NCBI GenBank assembly: GCA_963811585.1
Contig: CAWERR010000006.1
Span: forward strand, 744,001 to 808,000
Length of the DNA: 64,000 bases
From: JACDHG01 sp963811585
Lineage (GTDB): Bacteria > Actinomycetota > Actinomycetes > Propionibacteriales > Nocardioidaceae
Direction: 5' to 3'
Each line of letters begins with the position of its first letter. The first letter of the stretch is position 1. Shown here one piece after another: positions 53,661 to 61,652 of the stretch. Under the pieces are notes generated by a model that made no database searches, had not been told where the DNA came from, and saw nothing but the letters and a program-made list of their open reading frames with translations. The position numbers were made by a program, and so were the translations under genes.

Positions 53661-54128
53661 TCAGCCGTACAGCGCGCAGTGGGCGACACCGATCTTGGCT
53701 TGGTAGACACCATCGTTGCGTCCTGGGTGGCTGATGCGAACGATCACCGTCACCCGGCAGTTGGTGCCGTTGTGGTGGGCAAGTCTGGTGACACTCGTGC
53801 CGTCGCCATGAACCCTGCGCTGGACCTGACCATCGGACCTCACGACAACCGTGTGGGTGACGCCGCCCTGCTGGTTCGGCTTGAAGACCTTGACGCAGGA
53901 ACCGGCCCGGGTGGCAACCGTCATGCCGTAGCCGTTGTCGAACTGGGGTCCGGGACCACTGATCTTCTCGATGGGGCCGCCAGACTGCGGGTCGGAGTTG
54001 CACGGGTTGACGGCGGCGGCCGCGGCCGGTCGGACGCCAGTGCGATCGACGACTGCGACGGCGGGTGAGAGCACGAGTGTGGCGAGACCTGCAGCGGCGC
54101 ATGCGGCCGCGAGAGTACGAATCTTCAT
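53661..54128 (-). CDS. Secreted protein of unknown function
   Basis: 155 aa from ATG 54128 (AAGGAA at the right distance; a further ATG at 54143 is possible). Signal peptide MKIRTLAAACAAAGLATLVLSPAVA-type, cleaved before VVDRTGVRPAAA. The mature part is Gly/Gln/Asn-rich and has four Cys (NPCNSDPQ, GSCVKVF, GTNCRVTV, AHCALYG), consistent with two disulfides in an exported domain. The plus-strand frame at 53433-54068 is a shadow. Function not recognised. Confidence 0.78.
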   Translation of the reverse strand: MKIRTLAAACAAAGLATLVLSPAVAVVDRTGVRPAAAAAVNPCNSDPQSGGPIEKISGPGPQFDNGYGMTVATRAGSCVKVFKPNQQGGVTHTVVVRSDGQVQRRVHGDGTSVTRLAHHNGTNCRVTVIVRISHPGRNDGVYQAKIGVAHCALYG

Positions 54129-54445
54129 GGATTTCCTTGTCATCGGGAAGCTACACAGGGGGTGGCCTCGAGCGCCTCGCGAGGAGGTCCACGAGAGGGT
54201 TCTGCGCCCCGCACGCACGGGATCCAGGCGGCAAGGCTGGTCAATGGGACTTGTGCGGCAAACCGCCAGACTACGGCGAGTGACCCCCTTGCGTGGCGCA
54301 TCGCACTTATCTGTCCGAACCGCCACGAGATGCCGACAGCAAGTGTTTAGTGGAACTCAGAGTGATGTTGACACTACTCACCGCTTAGGCGATGTTGGTC
54401 AAGGCCAACTCGACCCAAGGCCCGGAGTCTCGAAGGGAAGCACCC
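54129..54445. other. Divergent intergenic region
   Basis: These 317 bases hold no gene that I can support. A possible sigma-70-type -35 box TTGACA lies at 54368-54373 with a weak GATGTT 17 nt later, facing the DUF1996 gene. No clear repeats or stem-loops were seen. Confidence 0.4.
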
Positions 54446-55423
54446 ATGAGGAAGTACGTTGCCGTGTTCTCAGCCACCGTCTTAGCCGCCGGCTTGGCAA
54501 GCTCTACATCTCAGACAGCGACGGTGGCAGCAGATAGCCCTCGGCTGTCGACCGCGGCAGCGGAGGGTAGCCAGTCGGCGCAGGCGGCAGCACGGGGAAG
54601 GTTCGGCGCGATCCAGGTCGTCTGTCGCTCCTCCCACAGCAACCACGACGACCCGATCGTGTACCCGCGCCAGAAGGGCGCCGCACACCAGCACGACTTC
54701 TTCGGCAACAGATCCACCAACGCCTACAGCACCCGCGCCAGACTCGGCGGCAAGCGGACCACGTGCTCCAGGGACGGAGACAAGGCGGCCTATTGGACGC
54801 CGACCCTGTTCAACCACGGCCGCCGCGTCGTACCCGACCGGGTCATCGCGTACTACCGCACCTCGAGAATCCGCGACATCCAGTCGATCCGCCCCTTCCC
54901 GCGCGGCCTCAAGATGATCGCCGGCACCGCCATGGGGACAAAGTCCAACCCGCAGCGCGTCAAGTACGTTAACTGGAACTGCGGCGACGGCGTCTACGGC
55001 ACAAGGACGCCGCCGCGTGCATGCCCAAACAAGGCGCTTCGGCTACGGGTCGAGTTCCCGAACTGCTGGAACGGCCGCACCCTGGACTCGCCCAACCACA
55101 AGAACCACATGAGGTACGCCGGGAACGGAAGCACCCGGGGATGCCCACGCAGCCATCCTGTCGCCGTGCCCGCGCTGAGCCTGAACTTCCGCTACAAGAT
55201 CAACGGTCCGCTCAACGACGTGCGCCTGTCCTCCAAGGGGGTCTACAGCGCGCATGCCGACTTCTTCAACGCCTGGGTCCAACCGGTCCTAGCGCGACTG
55301 GTGCGCAACTGCCTGAACAGGGGCCGGGTCTGCAACAGTGGCATCGCAGATGCGCCCAAGATCGCAGTATCGCCTTCGGAGCCGGGCCACTGGGAGTCCG
55401 GTGAGCATGTACATGGTCACTGA
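54446..55423 (+). CDS. Secreted DUF1996 protein
   Basis: 325 aa from ATG 54446 with GAAGGGAAG before it. Signal peptide MRKYVAVFSATVLAAGLASS. The mature protein has the DUF1996 signature: DPIVYPRQKGAAHQHDFFGNRSTNA near 75-100, then YWTPTLF, FRYKI-type LNFRYKI, and a late HADFFNAW. Several His and Cys (NWNCGDGV, PRACPNKA, FPNCWNG, RNCLNRGRVCNSG) could bind metal or form disulfides. The family is widespread in actinobacteria and fungi; function unknown. It ends 38 nt before the flavoprotein gene. Confidence 0.88.
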   Translation: MRKYVAVFSATVLAAGLASSTSQTATVAADSPRLSTAAAEGSQSAQAAARGRFGAIQVVCRSSHSNHDDPIVYPRQKGAAHQHDFFGNRSTNAYSTRARLGGKRTTCSRDGDKAAYWTPTLFNHGRRVVPDRVIAYYRTSRIRDIQSIRPFPRGLKMIAGTAMGTKSNPQRVKYVNWNCGDGVYGTRTPPRACPNKALRLRVEFPNCWNGRTLDSPNHKNHMRYAGNGSTRGCPRSHPVAVPALSLNFRYKINGPLNDVRLSSKGVYSAHADFFNAWVQPVLARLVRNCLNRGRVCNSGIADAPKIAVSPSEPGHWESGEHVHGH

Positions 55424-55460
55424 CCTGGCTGGGTGACCTTCGAGCCGTATCGGCAGTCAG

Positions 55461-56546
55461 GTGCCAGAGCACTTCGAGACCGTGATCATCGGCGGCGGCC
55501 AGGCCGGCCTCGCCGTGGGCTACCACCTGACAAGGCACGCTCCGTCCGTGGTGATCTTGGACGCGAGCGAGCGGATCGGCGACTCCTGGCGCAATCGTTG
55601 GGACTCGCTCCGCGTGTTCACGCCCGCCCGCTATGACGGCCTGCCCGGTTGGCCGTTCCCAGCACCCGGATGGTCGTACCCCACGAAGGACGAGGTCGCC
55701 GACTACCTCGAGTCGTACGCCGCTCGATTCGAGCTGCCGGTTCGCAGCGGCGTGAAGGTCGACGCGCTCTCCAAGGAGGACGGCCGGTTTGTGGTGAGGT
55801 CCGGGCCGAGCCGTTACGAGGCGGACAACGTGGTGGTGGCAACGGGCGGCTACGAGACGCCCCGGATCCCGGAATTCGCCGCTGAGCTCGACCCGAACAT
55901 CGTGCAGCTCCACTCGAGTGAATACCGCAACCCAGCGCAGCTCACCGAGGGGAGCGTGCTCGTGGTCGGCGCCGGCAACTCGGGTGCCGAGATCGCTCTG
56001 GAGTCGTCAGCAGATCACCAGACGTGGCTCGCCGGGAGGGACGTGGGACAGGAGCTGGTCGGCGTTGGCAGCTTTGCCGACCGACTGTTCACGCCACCAT
56101 TCTGGTTCCTGCTTTCCCACGTGCTCACCGTGCGTACGCCGATGGGCCGAAAAGTCCGGCAGCAGCTGTCCCACCGTGGGCTCCCGCTCGCGCGGGTACG
56201 ACGAAAGCACCTCATCGAAGCCGGAGTCGAGCGGACGCCACGCGTCACCGGCGTACGCGACGGCCGGCCGTTGCTCGCAGATGGTCGAGCCCTCGACGTT
56301 GCCAACGTGATCTGGTGCACCGGGTTCCTCTCCGACTTCAGCTGGATCGATCTGCACGTCTTCGACGAGGAGGGCGACCCGAGGCACGACCGCGGAGTGG
56401 TCACATCGGAGCCAGGGCTCTACTTCATCGGCCTGTTCTTCCTGTCTGCGGCGTCGTCGTCCTTGATCGGTGGCGCCGCCCCCGATGCGCAGCGCATCGC
56501 TCAGCACCTCGTTCGACAGCCCGTCGACGGTGCGAGAGGCGAGTGA
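55461..56546 (+). CDS. FAD-dependent NAD(P)-binding monooxygenase-like flavoprotein
   Basis: 361 aa from GTG 55461. FAD loop VIIGGGQAGLAVGYHL at 9-24; second nucleotide loop VLVVGAGNSGAEIAL near 171-185. SWRNRWDSLRVFTPARYDGLPG and VIWCTGFLSDFSWI are hallmarks of the CzcO / YdfN-like trxB-related flavoproteins. Baeyer-Villiger or N-hydroxylase chemistry is possible, but no substrate clue is present. The C-terminus ends at RGE; no membrane segments. Downstream, the MBL hydrolase is convergent with 7 nt between stops. Confidence 0.88.
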   Translation: MPEHFETVIIGGGQAGLAVGYHLTRHAPSVVILDASERIGDSWRNRWDSLRVFTPARYDGLPGWPFPAPGWSYPTKDEVADYLESYAARFELPVRSGVKVDALSKEDGRFVVRSGPSRYEADNVVVATGGYETPRIPEFAAELDPNIVQLHSSEYRNPAQLTEGSVLVVGAGNSGAEIALESSADHQTWLAGRDVGQELVGVGSFADRLFTPPFWFLLSHVLTVRTPMGRKVRQQLSHRGLPLARVRRKHLIEAGVERTPRVTGVRDGRPLLADGRALDVANVIWCTGFLSDFSWIDLHVFDEEGDPRHDRGVVTSEPGLYFIGLFFLSAASSSLIGGAAPDAQRIAQHLVRQPVDGARGE

Positions 56547-56553
56547 ACGTCGC

Positions 56554-57405
56554 TCACATTGCGGGTCCGGACTGCTTTGCAGTCGCCGGTGCGGGCTGCT
56601 GCTCTCCGCGCTGCATGGCACCCAGCGCCTCGATCATCTGCGTGAACTCCTGGGCGTTCGGCGGCATGAACGGCTCGGCGTCGGGCACCGTTTCGAGCAC
56701 CGCGATGAACTCCTCGAGAGACGACCCCTTGGCGGCGGGCAGATGCGAGGAGAAGATGCGCCTTGGCTGAAGCTGGCGGACCTTGTCGAGGACCTGGCTG
56801 AACATCTCGCGGTCGGCCACGTGCGCCCACGGTGAGTCGGAGATGGCCCAGCCGAGCATGCCGCCGGCGAGCGCCTCCGGTTGTACTTCGGACGGGTCCT
56901 GCGTTGGCTCCGGAAGAATCGCTCCGAAGGAGTCGACGCAGAAAAAGGCGCCGGTCGAGGTGTCGAACAAGCCGATAGACAACGGGCTGTCGAAGAGCGG
57001 AGGCGCGACAGCGATCAACGCGCGGTCTCCGACGTGGATCTCGTCGCCAGGCCGGATCGCGTGCACTCGCTCCATAGGTACGGGCCACCAGGTCGCCATC
57101 CGCAGCGCGCTGAATGCGTGAGTCACGAGCTTGGCGTTGGGCGCGAGCTCCATGATCCGCTGAATGCTGCCGGTGTGGTCCGCGTCGTCATGGGTCAGCC
57201 AGACCCACTTCAACTTCTCCAGGTCGACGATGTCGCTCACGGCCGCCATGAAGTCGTCGCCGTCGACACCGATGCCGGTATCTATCAAGATGGGTTCTTC
57301 CGACATCAACAAGAAGGCATTGACGGGCAGCACACCCACGCCGGGAATCGGCAAGTTGGCGGGAATCACATGAACGTCTGGAGCGCTTTGGTAAAGAGCA
57401 TCCAT
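56554..57405 (-). CDS. Metallo-beta-lactamase-fold hydrolase
   Basis: 283 aa. The metal motif is THDDADHTGS at 71-80, that is HxDxDH with Asp in place of the second His, as in some flavodiiron-like MBL proteins with an acidic ligand. ILIDTGIG (39-46) precedes it, and FFCVDSFGAILPEP and FSSHLPAAKG later supply the remaining ligands. No rubredoxin or flavodoxin domain is fused, so it is not a full flavodiiron protein. ATG 57405. Convergent with the flavoprotein gene. Confidence 0.87.
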   Translation of the reverse strand: MDALYQSAPDVHVIPANLPIPGVGVLPVNAFLLMSEEPILIDTGIGVDGDDFMAAVSDIVDLEKLKWVWLTHDDADHTGSIQRIMELAPNAKLVTHAFSALRMATWWPVPMERVHAIRPGDEIHVGDRALIAVAPPLFDSPLSIGLFDTSTGAFFCVDSFGAILPEPTQDPSEVQPEALAGGMLGWAISDSPWAHVADREMFSQVLDKVRQLQPRRIFSSHLPAAKGSSLEEFIAVLETVPDAEPFMPPNAQEFTQMIEALGAMQRGEQQPAPATAKQSGPAM

Positions 57406-57548
57406 CTCGGCCTCCGGCGGTCGCTCGCTGATTCCACCGAACCTAGGGCTGGCTCAGATAGCTCGTCAATGGCCCAGATTGACCAGATTGCCGGCCCGCG
57501 TTCGGGGGGTCAGCGGGCCTCAGAGTGATCGCTGCACGACGTACGCCC

Positions 57549-58661
57549 TCACGGCTCGATGACGGCGACGGGCACGCGCTGGACGTGGTTGTTGGCGAAT
57601 CCGCCACGGCTCCAAGCCTGGTCGTTCGGCTGACCGCGACCACTCTGGTCCGAGGCCCGAGCTGACAACACGTAGCTGCCAGGAGTGGCCTGCCAGGTCC
57701 ACGACCATCGCGCCCACGCGGAAGGTTCTGGGGCCGGGTCCAGCGTGGCGGATGCCCAGGTATCCCCGCCATCGACACTGACCTCGACTGTGTGAACCGG
57801 TGCCCATCCCGACCACGCCCGACCCTCGACCGCGACGGTGCCGGGTCGTACGACGCGCGAGCGTGACATGAAGTCGGGGAACCCCGGCGGCACGAGCAGC
57901 GCCCGCGGCTCGATGCGCGTCAGCGGCACCCCTTCCTCCTCCGGCGTCCGGCGCACCCGGTACGCACGCATCTGGAAACCGTCGAAGGCTTCGGTCGAGA
58001 CGTCGATCCGCGACAGCCACTTCACATGAGCCATGCCGTACCAACCGGGCACGACCAGGCGCACGGGGAAGCCGTGCTGCGGAGGCAGCGGCTGCCCGTT
58101 CATCTCGTAGGCAAGCAGGATGTCGTCGCGCATGGCCTCGGCGACCAGCAGACCGCGTTGATAGTCCTGCTCGACGCCGCGCTCGACCCCGTGATCGGCG
58201 CCCGTGAACACGACGTCGCCAGCATCACGCCGGATGCCAGCGTCGCGCAGGAGTGGCGCAAGCGGCGTACCCGTCCATCGCGACGTACCGACGGCCTCCA
58301 CCAGCCATGGCTGGCTGACCGGCCGCGGCAGCAAGCGGGCCCGGCCGTTGCCGGCGCACTCCAGGGTCACGACCGCGGACACTTGTGGCCGAGCGCGGAG
58401 GTCGTCAAGAGCCAGTGACAGCGGCGTGTCGACCTCGCCACCAACGGTCAGCCGGTATGTCGTCGGGTCGACAGCGGGTATGTCGTAGTGGGTGAGCAGG
58501 TAGTGCATCCCGGGCGGCGTGACGTCGTAGCGCAGCCCCTCGAGCGGCATACCGTGGTTGCGGGCTGCGAGCTGCAGCTCCTCGGCGGAAATCCCCTCCT
58601 CGGGGTCGGCCACCCGCGACGGTGCGCTGACCTCTTCCAGATCAGGGCTCACCTCGACCAC
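57549..58661 (-). CDS. Molybdopterin-dependent sulfite-oxidase-family enzyme
   Basis: 370 aa. Moco-binding domain about 40-250: TLECAGNGRARL with the molybdenum ligand C102, GTSRWTGTPLAPLLRDAG, DDILLAYEMNGQPLPPQHGFPVRLVVPGWYGMAHVKWLSRI. C-terminal Mo-co dimerisation domain from about 270 (VEGRAWSGWAPVHTVEVSVDGGDTW). No heme domain, no Tat signal, so it is probably cytoplasmic and similar to plant-type sulfite oxidase. The ORF starts at 58661. A dense repeat region lies upstream. Confidence 0.92.
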   Translation of the reverse strand: MVEVSPDLEEVSAPSRVADPEEGISAEELQLAARNHGMPLEGLRYDVTPPGMHYLLTHYDIPAVDPTTYRLTVGGEVDTPLSLALDDLRARPQVSAVVTLECAGNGRARLLPRPVSQPWLVEAVGTSRWTGTPLAPLLRDAGIRRDAGDVVFTGADHGVERGVEQDYQRGLLVAEAMRDDILLAYEMNGQPLPPQHGFPVRLVVPGWYGMAHVKWLSRIDVSTEAFDGFQMRAYRVRRTPEEEGVPLTRIEPRALLVPPGFPDFMSRSRVVRPGTVAVEGRAWSGWAPVHTVEVSVDGGDTWASATLDPAPEPSAWARWSWTWQATPGSYVLSARASDQSGRGQPNDQAWSRGGFANNHVQRVPVAVIEP

Positions 58662-58716
58662 CTCCCAGCCGGAGTCATGCTATCGACGCAGCAGGGCATC
58701 GGTGATCGGCACAACA

Positions 58717-58842
58717 CCGGTGATCGAGCCTGTCGAGATCACAGGGCCTCGACAAGCTCGACCGCGGAGAGTGGCCGACCGGCGGAGTCCGCACTCCGGT
58801 GATCGAGCCTGTCGAGATCACAGGGCCTCGACAAGCTCGACC
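58717..58842. repeat. Two copies of a 47-bp direct repeat with internal palindromes
   Basis: 58717-58763 and 58796-58842 are identical over 47 bp. Each contains GATCGAGCCTGTCGAGATC and GCCTCGACAAGCTCGACC. The GTCGAGCTTGTCGAG core is shared with 17654-17672. Found in the gap between the sulfite-oxidase-family gene and the second FAD oxidase gene. Confidence 0.88.
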
Positions 58843-58858
58843 AGCAGGGGCGTGGGGA

Positions 58859-60232
58859 TCAGCCCGGCGTGATGTTCTGGTTGAACCGGAAGCGGTTGTC
58901 GGGGTCGTACTGCCGCTTGATGGACACCAGGCGGTCGTAGTTCCCCTTGTAGTTGTCCCGGATCCGGCCTTGGTCGTCGTCGGCCATGAAGTTGACGTAG
59001 CCACCGTCTTCGGAGTGTGGAGCCGTCGCGTCGTAGTAGTCGCGCACCCAGGCCGTGTTTGCCTCGTTCTCCGCAGGGTCGGGCCACATGCCCGCGATGA
59101 CCGTCGCGAAGTTCGCGTCGCGATAGGCGAACGCACTCTCGTCGCTACCGACCCGGTGGCATGCACCGTTGATCGGGTAGATGTGCACCGTCGAGTTGAC
59201 CACCGGCAGCTTCGGACCATGGACCAAGTGCGCCTCGATGGCGTCGTCGGTCAGCTCGCGTACGAAGTTGGCCTTCCAGTAGTGCTGCAGGCCCGGAGGC
59301 ACAAGCCCGTCAAACGCGCTGTTCAGCGCCGGGTAGGGCATGGGACCGACCATCTCCGCGACTCTTGGGGCGATGTCACGGAACGGCTCCAAGGCCTTCT
59401 CGCCCGCCTCGAGCGGGCCTGCCCAGCAGGCGACGATCGCACAGAATGGCTCGCCATGACGATCCTCAGGGATGAACGGCAGCGGCGGCGCGATCTGGAA
59501 CGCCGGGAACCCGCCGAGCTGCTCGGGGGCGTCGGCGATGAACTCGCGGAAGAAGCGGAGCACGTCGCCGGCCTTTTCCAGCTCGAAGAACATCGGTCCG
59601 CCGTAGATGTCCTTAACTGGGTGCAGGCGGAACTCGAGGGAGGTGACCACACCGAAGTTGCCACCGCCGCCTCGAATTGCCCAGAAGAGATCAGCGTTGT
59701 CTTTCTCGCTCGCGACATGGAACGTGCCGTCCGCCGTGACGACGTCGGCCGAGATCAGGTTGTCGCAGGACAGACCGAGTCCTCTCGCGAGGTAGCCGAT
59801 GCCGCCACCCAAGGTCAGCCCACCGACACCGGTGGTGGAGATGATGCCGCCGGTCGTTGCCAGCCCGAACTGGTACGCGGCTGCGTTGAAGTCACCCCAG
59901 GTGGCGCCGCCTTCAGCCCGCGCGGTCATGGTGGACGGGTTGACGCGCACTGCCCGTTGCGCCGACAGGTCAATGACCAGTCCGTCGTCACAGGTGCCGA
60001 ACCCCGGCACACTGTGCGAACCACCCCGCACTGCGATGGGCAGGTCGTTGTCACCCGCGAAGCGGACGGCCGTCATCACGTCGCCGGTGTTGGCCGGTAC
60101 GACGATCATCGCCGGCCTCTTGTCGATCATCGCGTTGTAGACGCGCCGTGCCGCGTCGTAGCCCTCGTCGTCGGGGGCGATAACACTGCCGCGAACGTCT
60201 TCGCGTAACTGTGCAATCCTCGCCTGGTCCAT
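58859..60232 (-). CDS. FAD-linked oxidase with BBE domain (paralog of 21483-22844)
   Basis: 457 aa. FAD domain with AVRGGSHSVPGFG (H73 likely covalent FAD link), GIISTTGVGGLTLGGGIGYLARGLGLSCDNLISADVVTADG, FWAIRGGGGNFGVVTSLEF, and C-terminal DYYDATAPHSEDGGYVNFMADDD with LVSIKRQYDPDNRFRFNQNI (BBE region). No Cys at the second attachment position. Start ATG 60232, with GGAGGGAC before it. Substrate unknown; the pair of paralogs 37 kb apart may differ in specificity. Confidence 0.9.
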   Translation of the reverse strand: MDQARIAQLREDVRGSVIAPDDEGYDAARRVYNAMIDKRPAMIVVPANTGDVMTAVRFAGDNDLPIAVRGGSHSVPGFGTCDDGLVIDLSAQRAVRVNPSTMTARAEGGATWGDFNAAAYQFGLATTGGIISTTGVGGLTLGGGIGYLARGLGLSCDNLISADVVTADGTFHVASEKDNADLFWAIRGGGGNFGVVTSLEFRLHPVKDIYGGPMFFELEKAGDVLRFFREFIADAPEQLGGFPAFQIAPPLPFIPEDRHGEPFCAIVACWAGPLEAGEKALEPFRDIAPRVAEMVGPMPYPALNSAFDGLVPPGLQHYWKANFVRELTDDAIEAHLVHGPKLPVVNSTVHIYPINGACHRVGSDESAFAYRDANFATVIAGMWPDPAENEANTAWVRDYYDATAPHSEDGGYVNFMADDDQGRIRDNYKGNYDRLVSIKRQYDPDNRFRFNQNITPG

Positions 60233-60553
60233 AGTCCCTCCTGACTGGTCGATTTCACCCGCTTACCCCGATCAGCGTCGTCCGGGGTGCGCGGCGAACT
60301 ACAGCAAGGAGGGTGAATTGCTCTGGAGAGGCTAGTCCTCTGACTAGACGGAGGGAAGGGACTTGGCGAGTCGGCGACAGTCACGCGGGGAAACCCCGAC
60401 CCTCCCAGGGGGGTTGGGGGGTCGGGGCTGGCTAGGGTCCGGCATCCAAGATGGTTCTTTTCACCGCGTCGCGCCCCACCGGGCGAGGTACGTCAGCGGC
60501 TGTTCTCGGGATTGGAGGTTTGGCCCTGGTGAGGCCCAAACCTGACTTCAGCG
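60233..60553. other. Intergenic region with a strong hairpin
   Basis: No gene is supported here. A C/G-rich stem at 60394-60402 / 60419-60427 (CCCCGACCC with GGGTCGGGG) encloses further C/G tracts; it may be a bidirectional terminator or barrier. The upper part, 60240-60340, carries the promoter of the FAD oxidase, not resolved. Confidence 0.5.
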
Positions 60554-61096
60554 TCAGGGATCCGCCCTATCCCGTGCGTCGGATGCAGCGTGTCGGTCGA
60601 TGGAAGCCTCGAGCCGGTCGACGGCTGCCGCAACGCGGTCCTTGAGCGCGGCTTCACGAGCGAGCGCGTGAGGTCCTTCGTCGGACAAGTGCAGCCTGTC
60701 CATTTCGGCAGCGTCCCGATCGCTCGTGGCATGCACCCGGTCGTCGTGGGCTAGCGTCCGGTCGTCGGAAGCTTTCACGTCGGCAGGGTTGCGCAGCGAC
60801 ACGTCAAGGTTGGCGGCGGTGTCGCGGCGGTCGGCAGCGATATCGCGGGCGTCAGCCCTTTCGTCGCGCAGCTCCGCAGCGGCCAGCAGGTCGTCGTAGT
60901 CATGCTCTCGATCGGCAGACATCGCGTCACGCAGGTCGGCCAAGGTGTCACGCGCGTCGGCAATCCGGTCACGCTGGTGTGCCGTGGCGTCGCGCTCGGT
61001 CGCTCGGTCGTTCGCTTCTGTGTTGGCACGTCGCGCGTTCACAGTCGCATCGCTGGGGCCGCGTTTTGAGTTCGGTTGTTTCGGAGAGTTAACCAT
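60554..61096 (-). CDS. Arg/Asp-rich heptad-repeat coiled-coil protein
   Basis: 180 aa with no hydrophobic core. From about 25 to 180 it shows a repeated RDxxADxRD-type heptad (RDRIADARDTLADLRD, RDERADARDIAADRRDTAANLD, DRVAAAVDRLEASIDRHAASDARD). This pattern is known from actinobacterial signalling proteins, where it is joined to GGDEF, STAS or kinase domains; here it stands alone. Low-complexity DNA of this kind also gives rise to false ORFs, but the protein-like periodicity and ATG 61096 support a gene. Function unknown. Confidence 0.6.
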   Translation of the reverse strand: MVNSPKQPNSKRGPSDATVNARRANTEANDRATERDATAHQRDRIADARDTLADLRDAMSADREHDYDDLLAAAELRDERADARDIAADRRDTAANLDVSLRNPADVKASDDRTLAHDDRVHATSDRDAAEMDRLHLSDEGPHALAREAALKDRVAAAVDRLEASIDRHAASDARDRADP

Positions 61097-61418
61097 CCGC
61101 TGTCAAGACCGTTCGAGTGCATGCCGCATGACGTGAAGCCATATCAGCTGCCATAGGTCTACCGGTCAGCGGGACAGACGCCCGGTTGATCTTGCGGACA
61201 CCAGCCTTGGAATGACTCGAGAGGTCATTCGCTGGAATATCAATTCGCTCACTCAGAGTGTCACGATGTCATCCAACCGTCAACGAACTACGGCGCGCCG
61301 TGACACAAACCGCCCATCCAGCGACCACAGGACGAGATCACCGCACCATGCCGCGGGGGAATTCGCCCCTACGAACGGGCTCTCGGATCCCGACGGGCCA
61401 AGCCCCGTCGGGAGAAGG
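61097..61418. other. Intergenic region with a terminator
   Basis: No gene is supported. A hairpin at 61388-61413 (TCCCGACGGG / CCCGTCGGGA, 6-base loop) lies 6 bases after the stop of the minus-strand small basic protein gene and is its likely terminator. The remainder has no visible repeats. Confidence 0.65.
61388..61413 (-). terminator. Terminator of the small basic protein gene
   Basis: TCCCGACGGG pairs with CCCGTCGGGA around CCAAGC just beyond the stop at 61419, on the side where a minus-strand transcript would end. Confidence 0.7.
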
Positions 61419-61553
61419 TCAGTGCTTCTTCGTGGGTGGCACGATTTCGATCTTGTTTTTGGCATCTGCCTTGGCGTGCTTTTCGGCCCGTTTCTCTTTG
61501 AGTGACTTGCCTGTTTTCTTGGTCAAATGTTGTCGAGGTGACTTGTCGGCCAT
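61419..61553 (-). CDS. Small Lys-rich basic protein
   Basis: 44 aa from ATG 61553 with GGGAG 5-8 nt before it; the open frame extends to 61643 but homology-like sequence begins at MADKSPRQ. About one third of residues are Lys/Arg, with a KKTGKSLKEKRAEKHAKADAKNK core. Small proteins of this pattern are frequent in actinobacteria and have no defined function; an RNA- or ribosome-associated role is possible because of the charge. It is followed by a good terminator. Confidence 0.7.
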   Translation of the reverse strand: MADKSPRQHLTKKTGKSLKEKRAEKHAKADAKNKIEIVPPTKKH

Positions 61554-61652
61554 GGCTGCTCCCTCAGTGTGAAGCCTGACTGGCTCCGTAGCCGTAAACA
61601 GTACGCCCCGTGCGTGGAGTTGAGGAGAGTGCACACGCGGCACCGCCCGGTC

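Noticed and set aside
53433..54068. Plus-strand 211-aa frame
   Set aside because: The minus strand has a clean signal peptide and RBS; this frame lacks both.
58799..60208. Plus-strand 469-aa frame
   Set aside because: Antisense to the FAD oxidase; no motifs.
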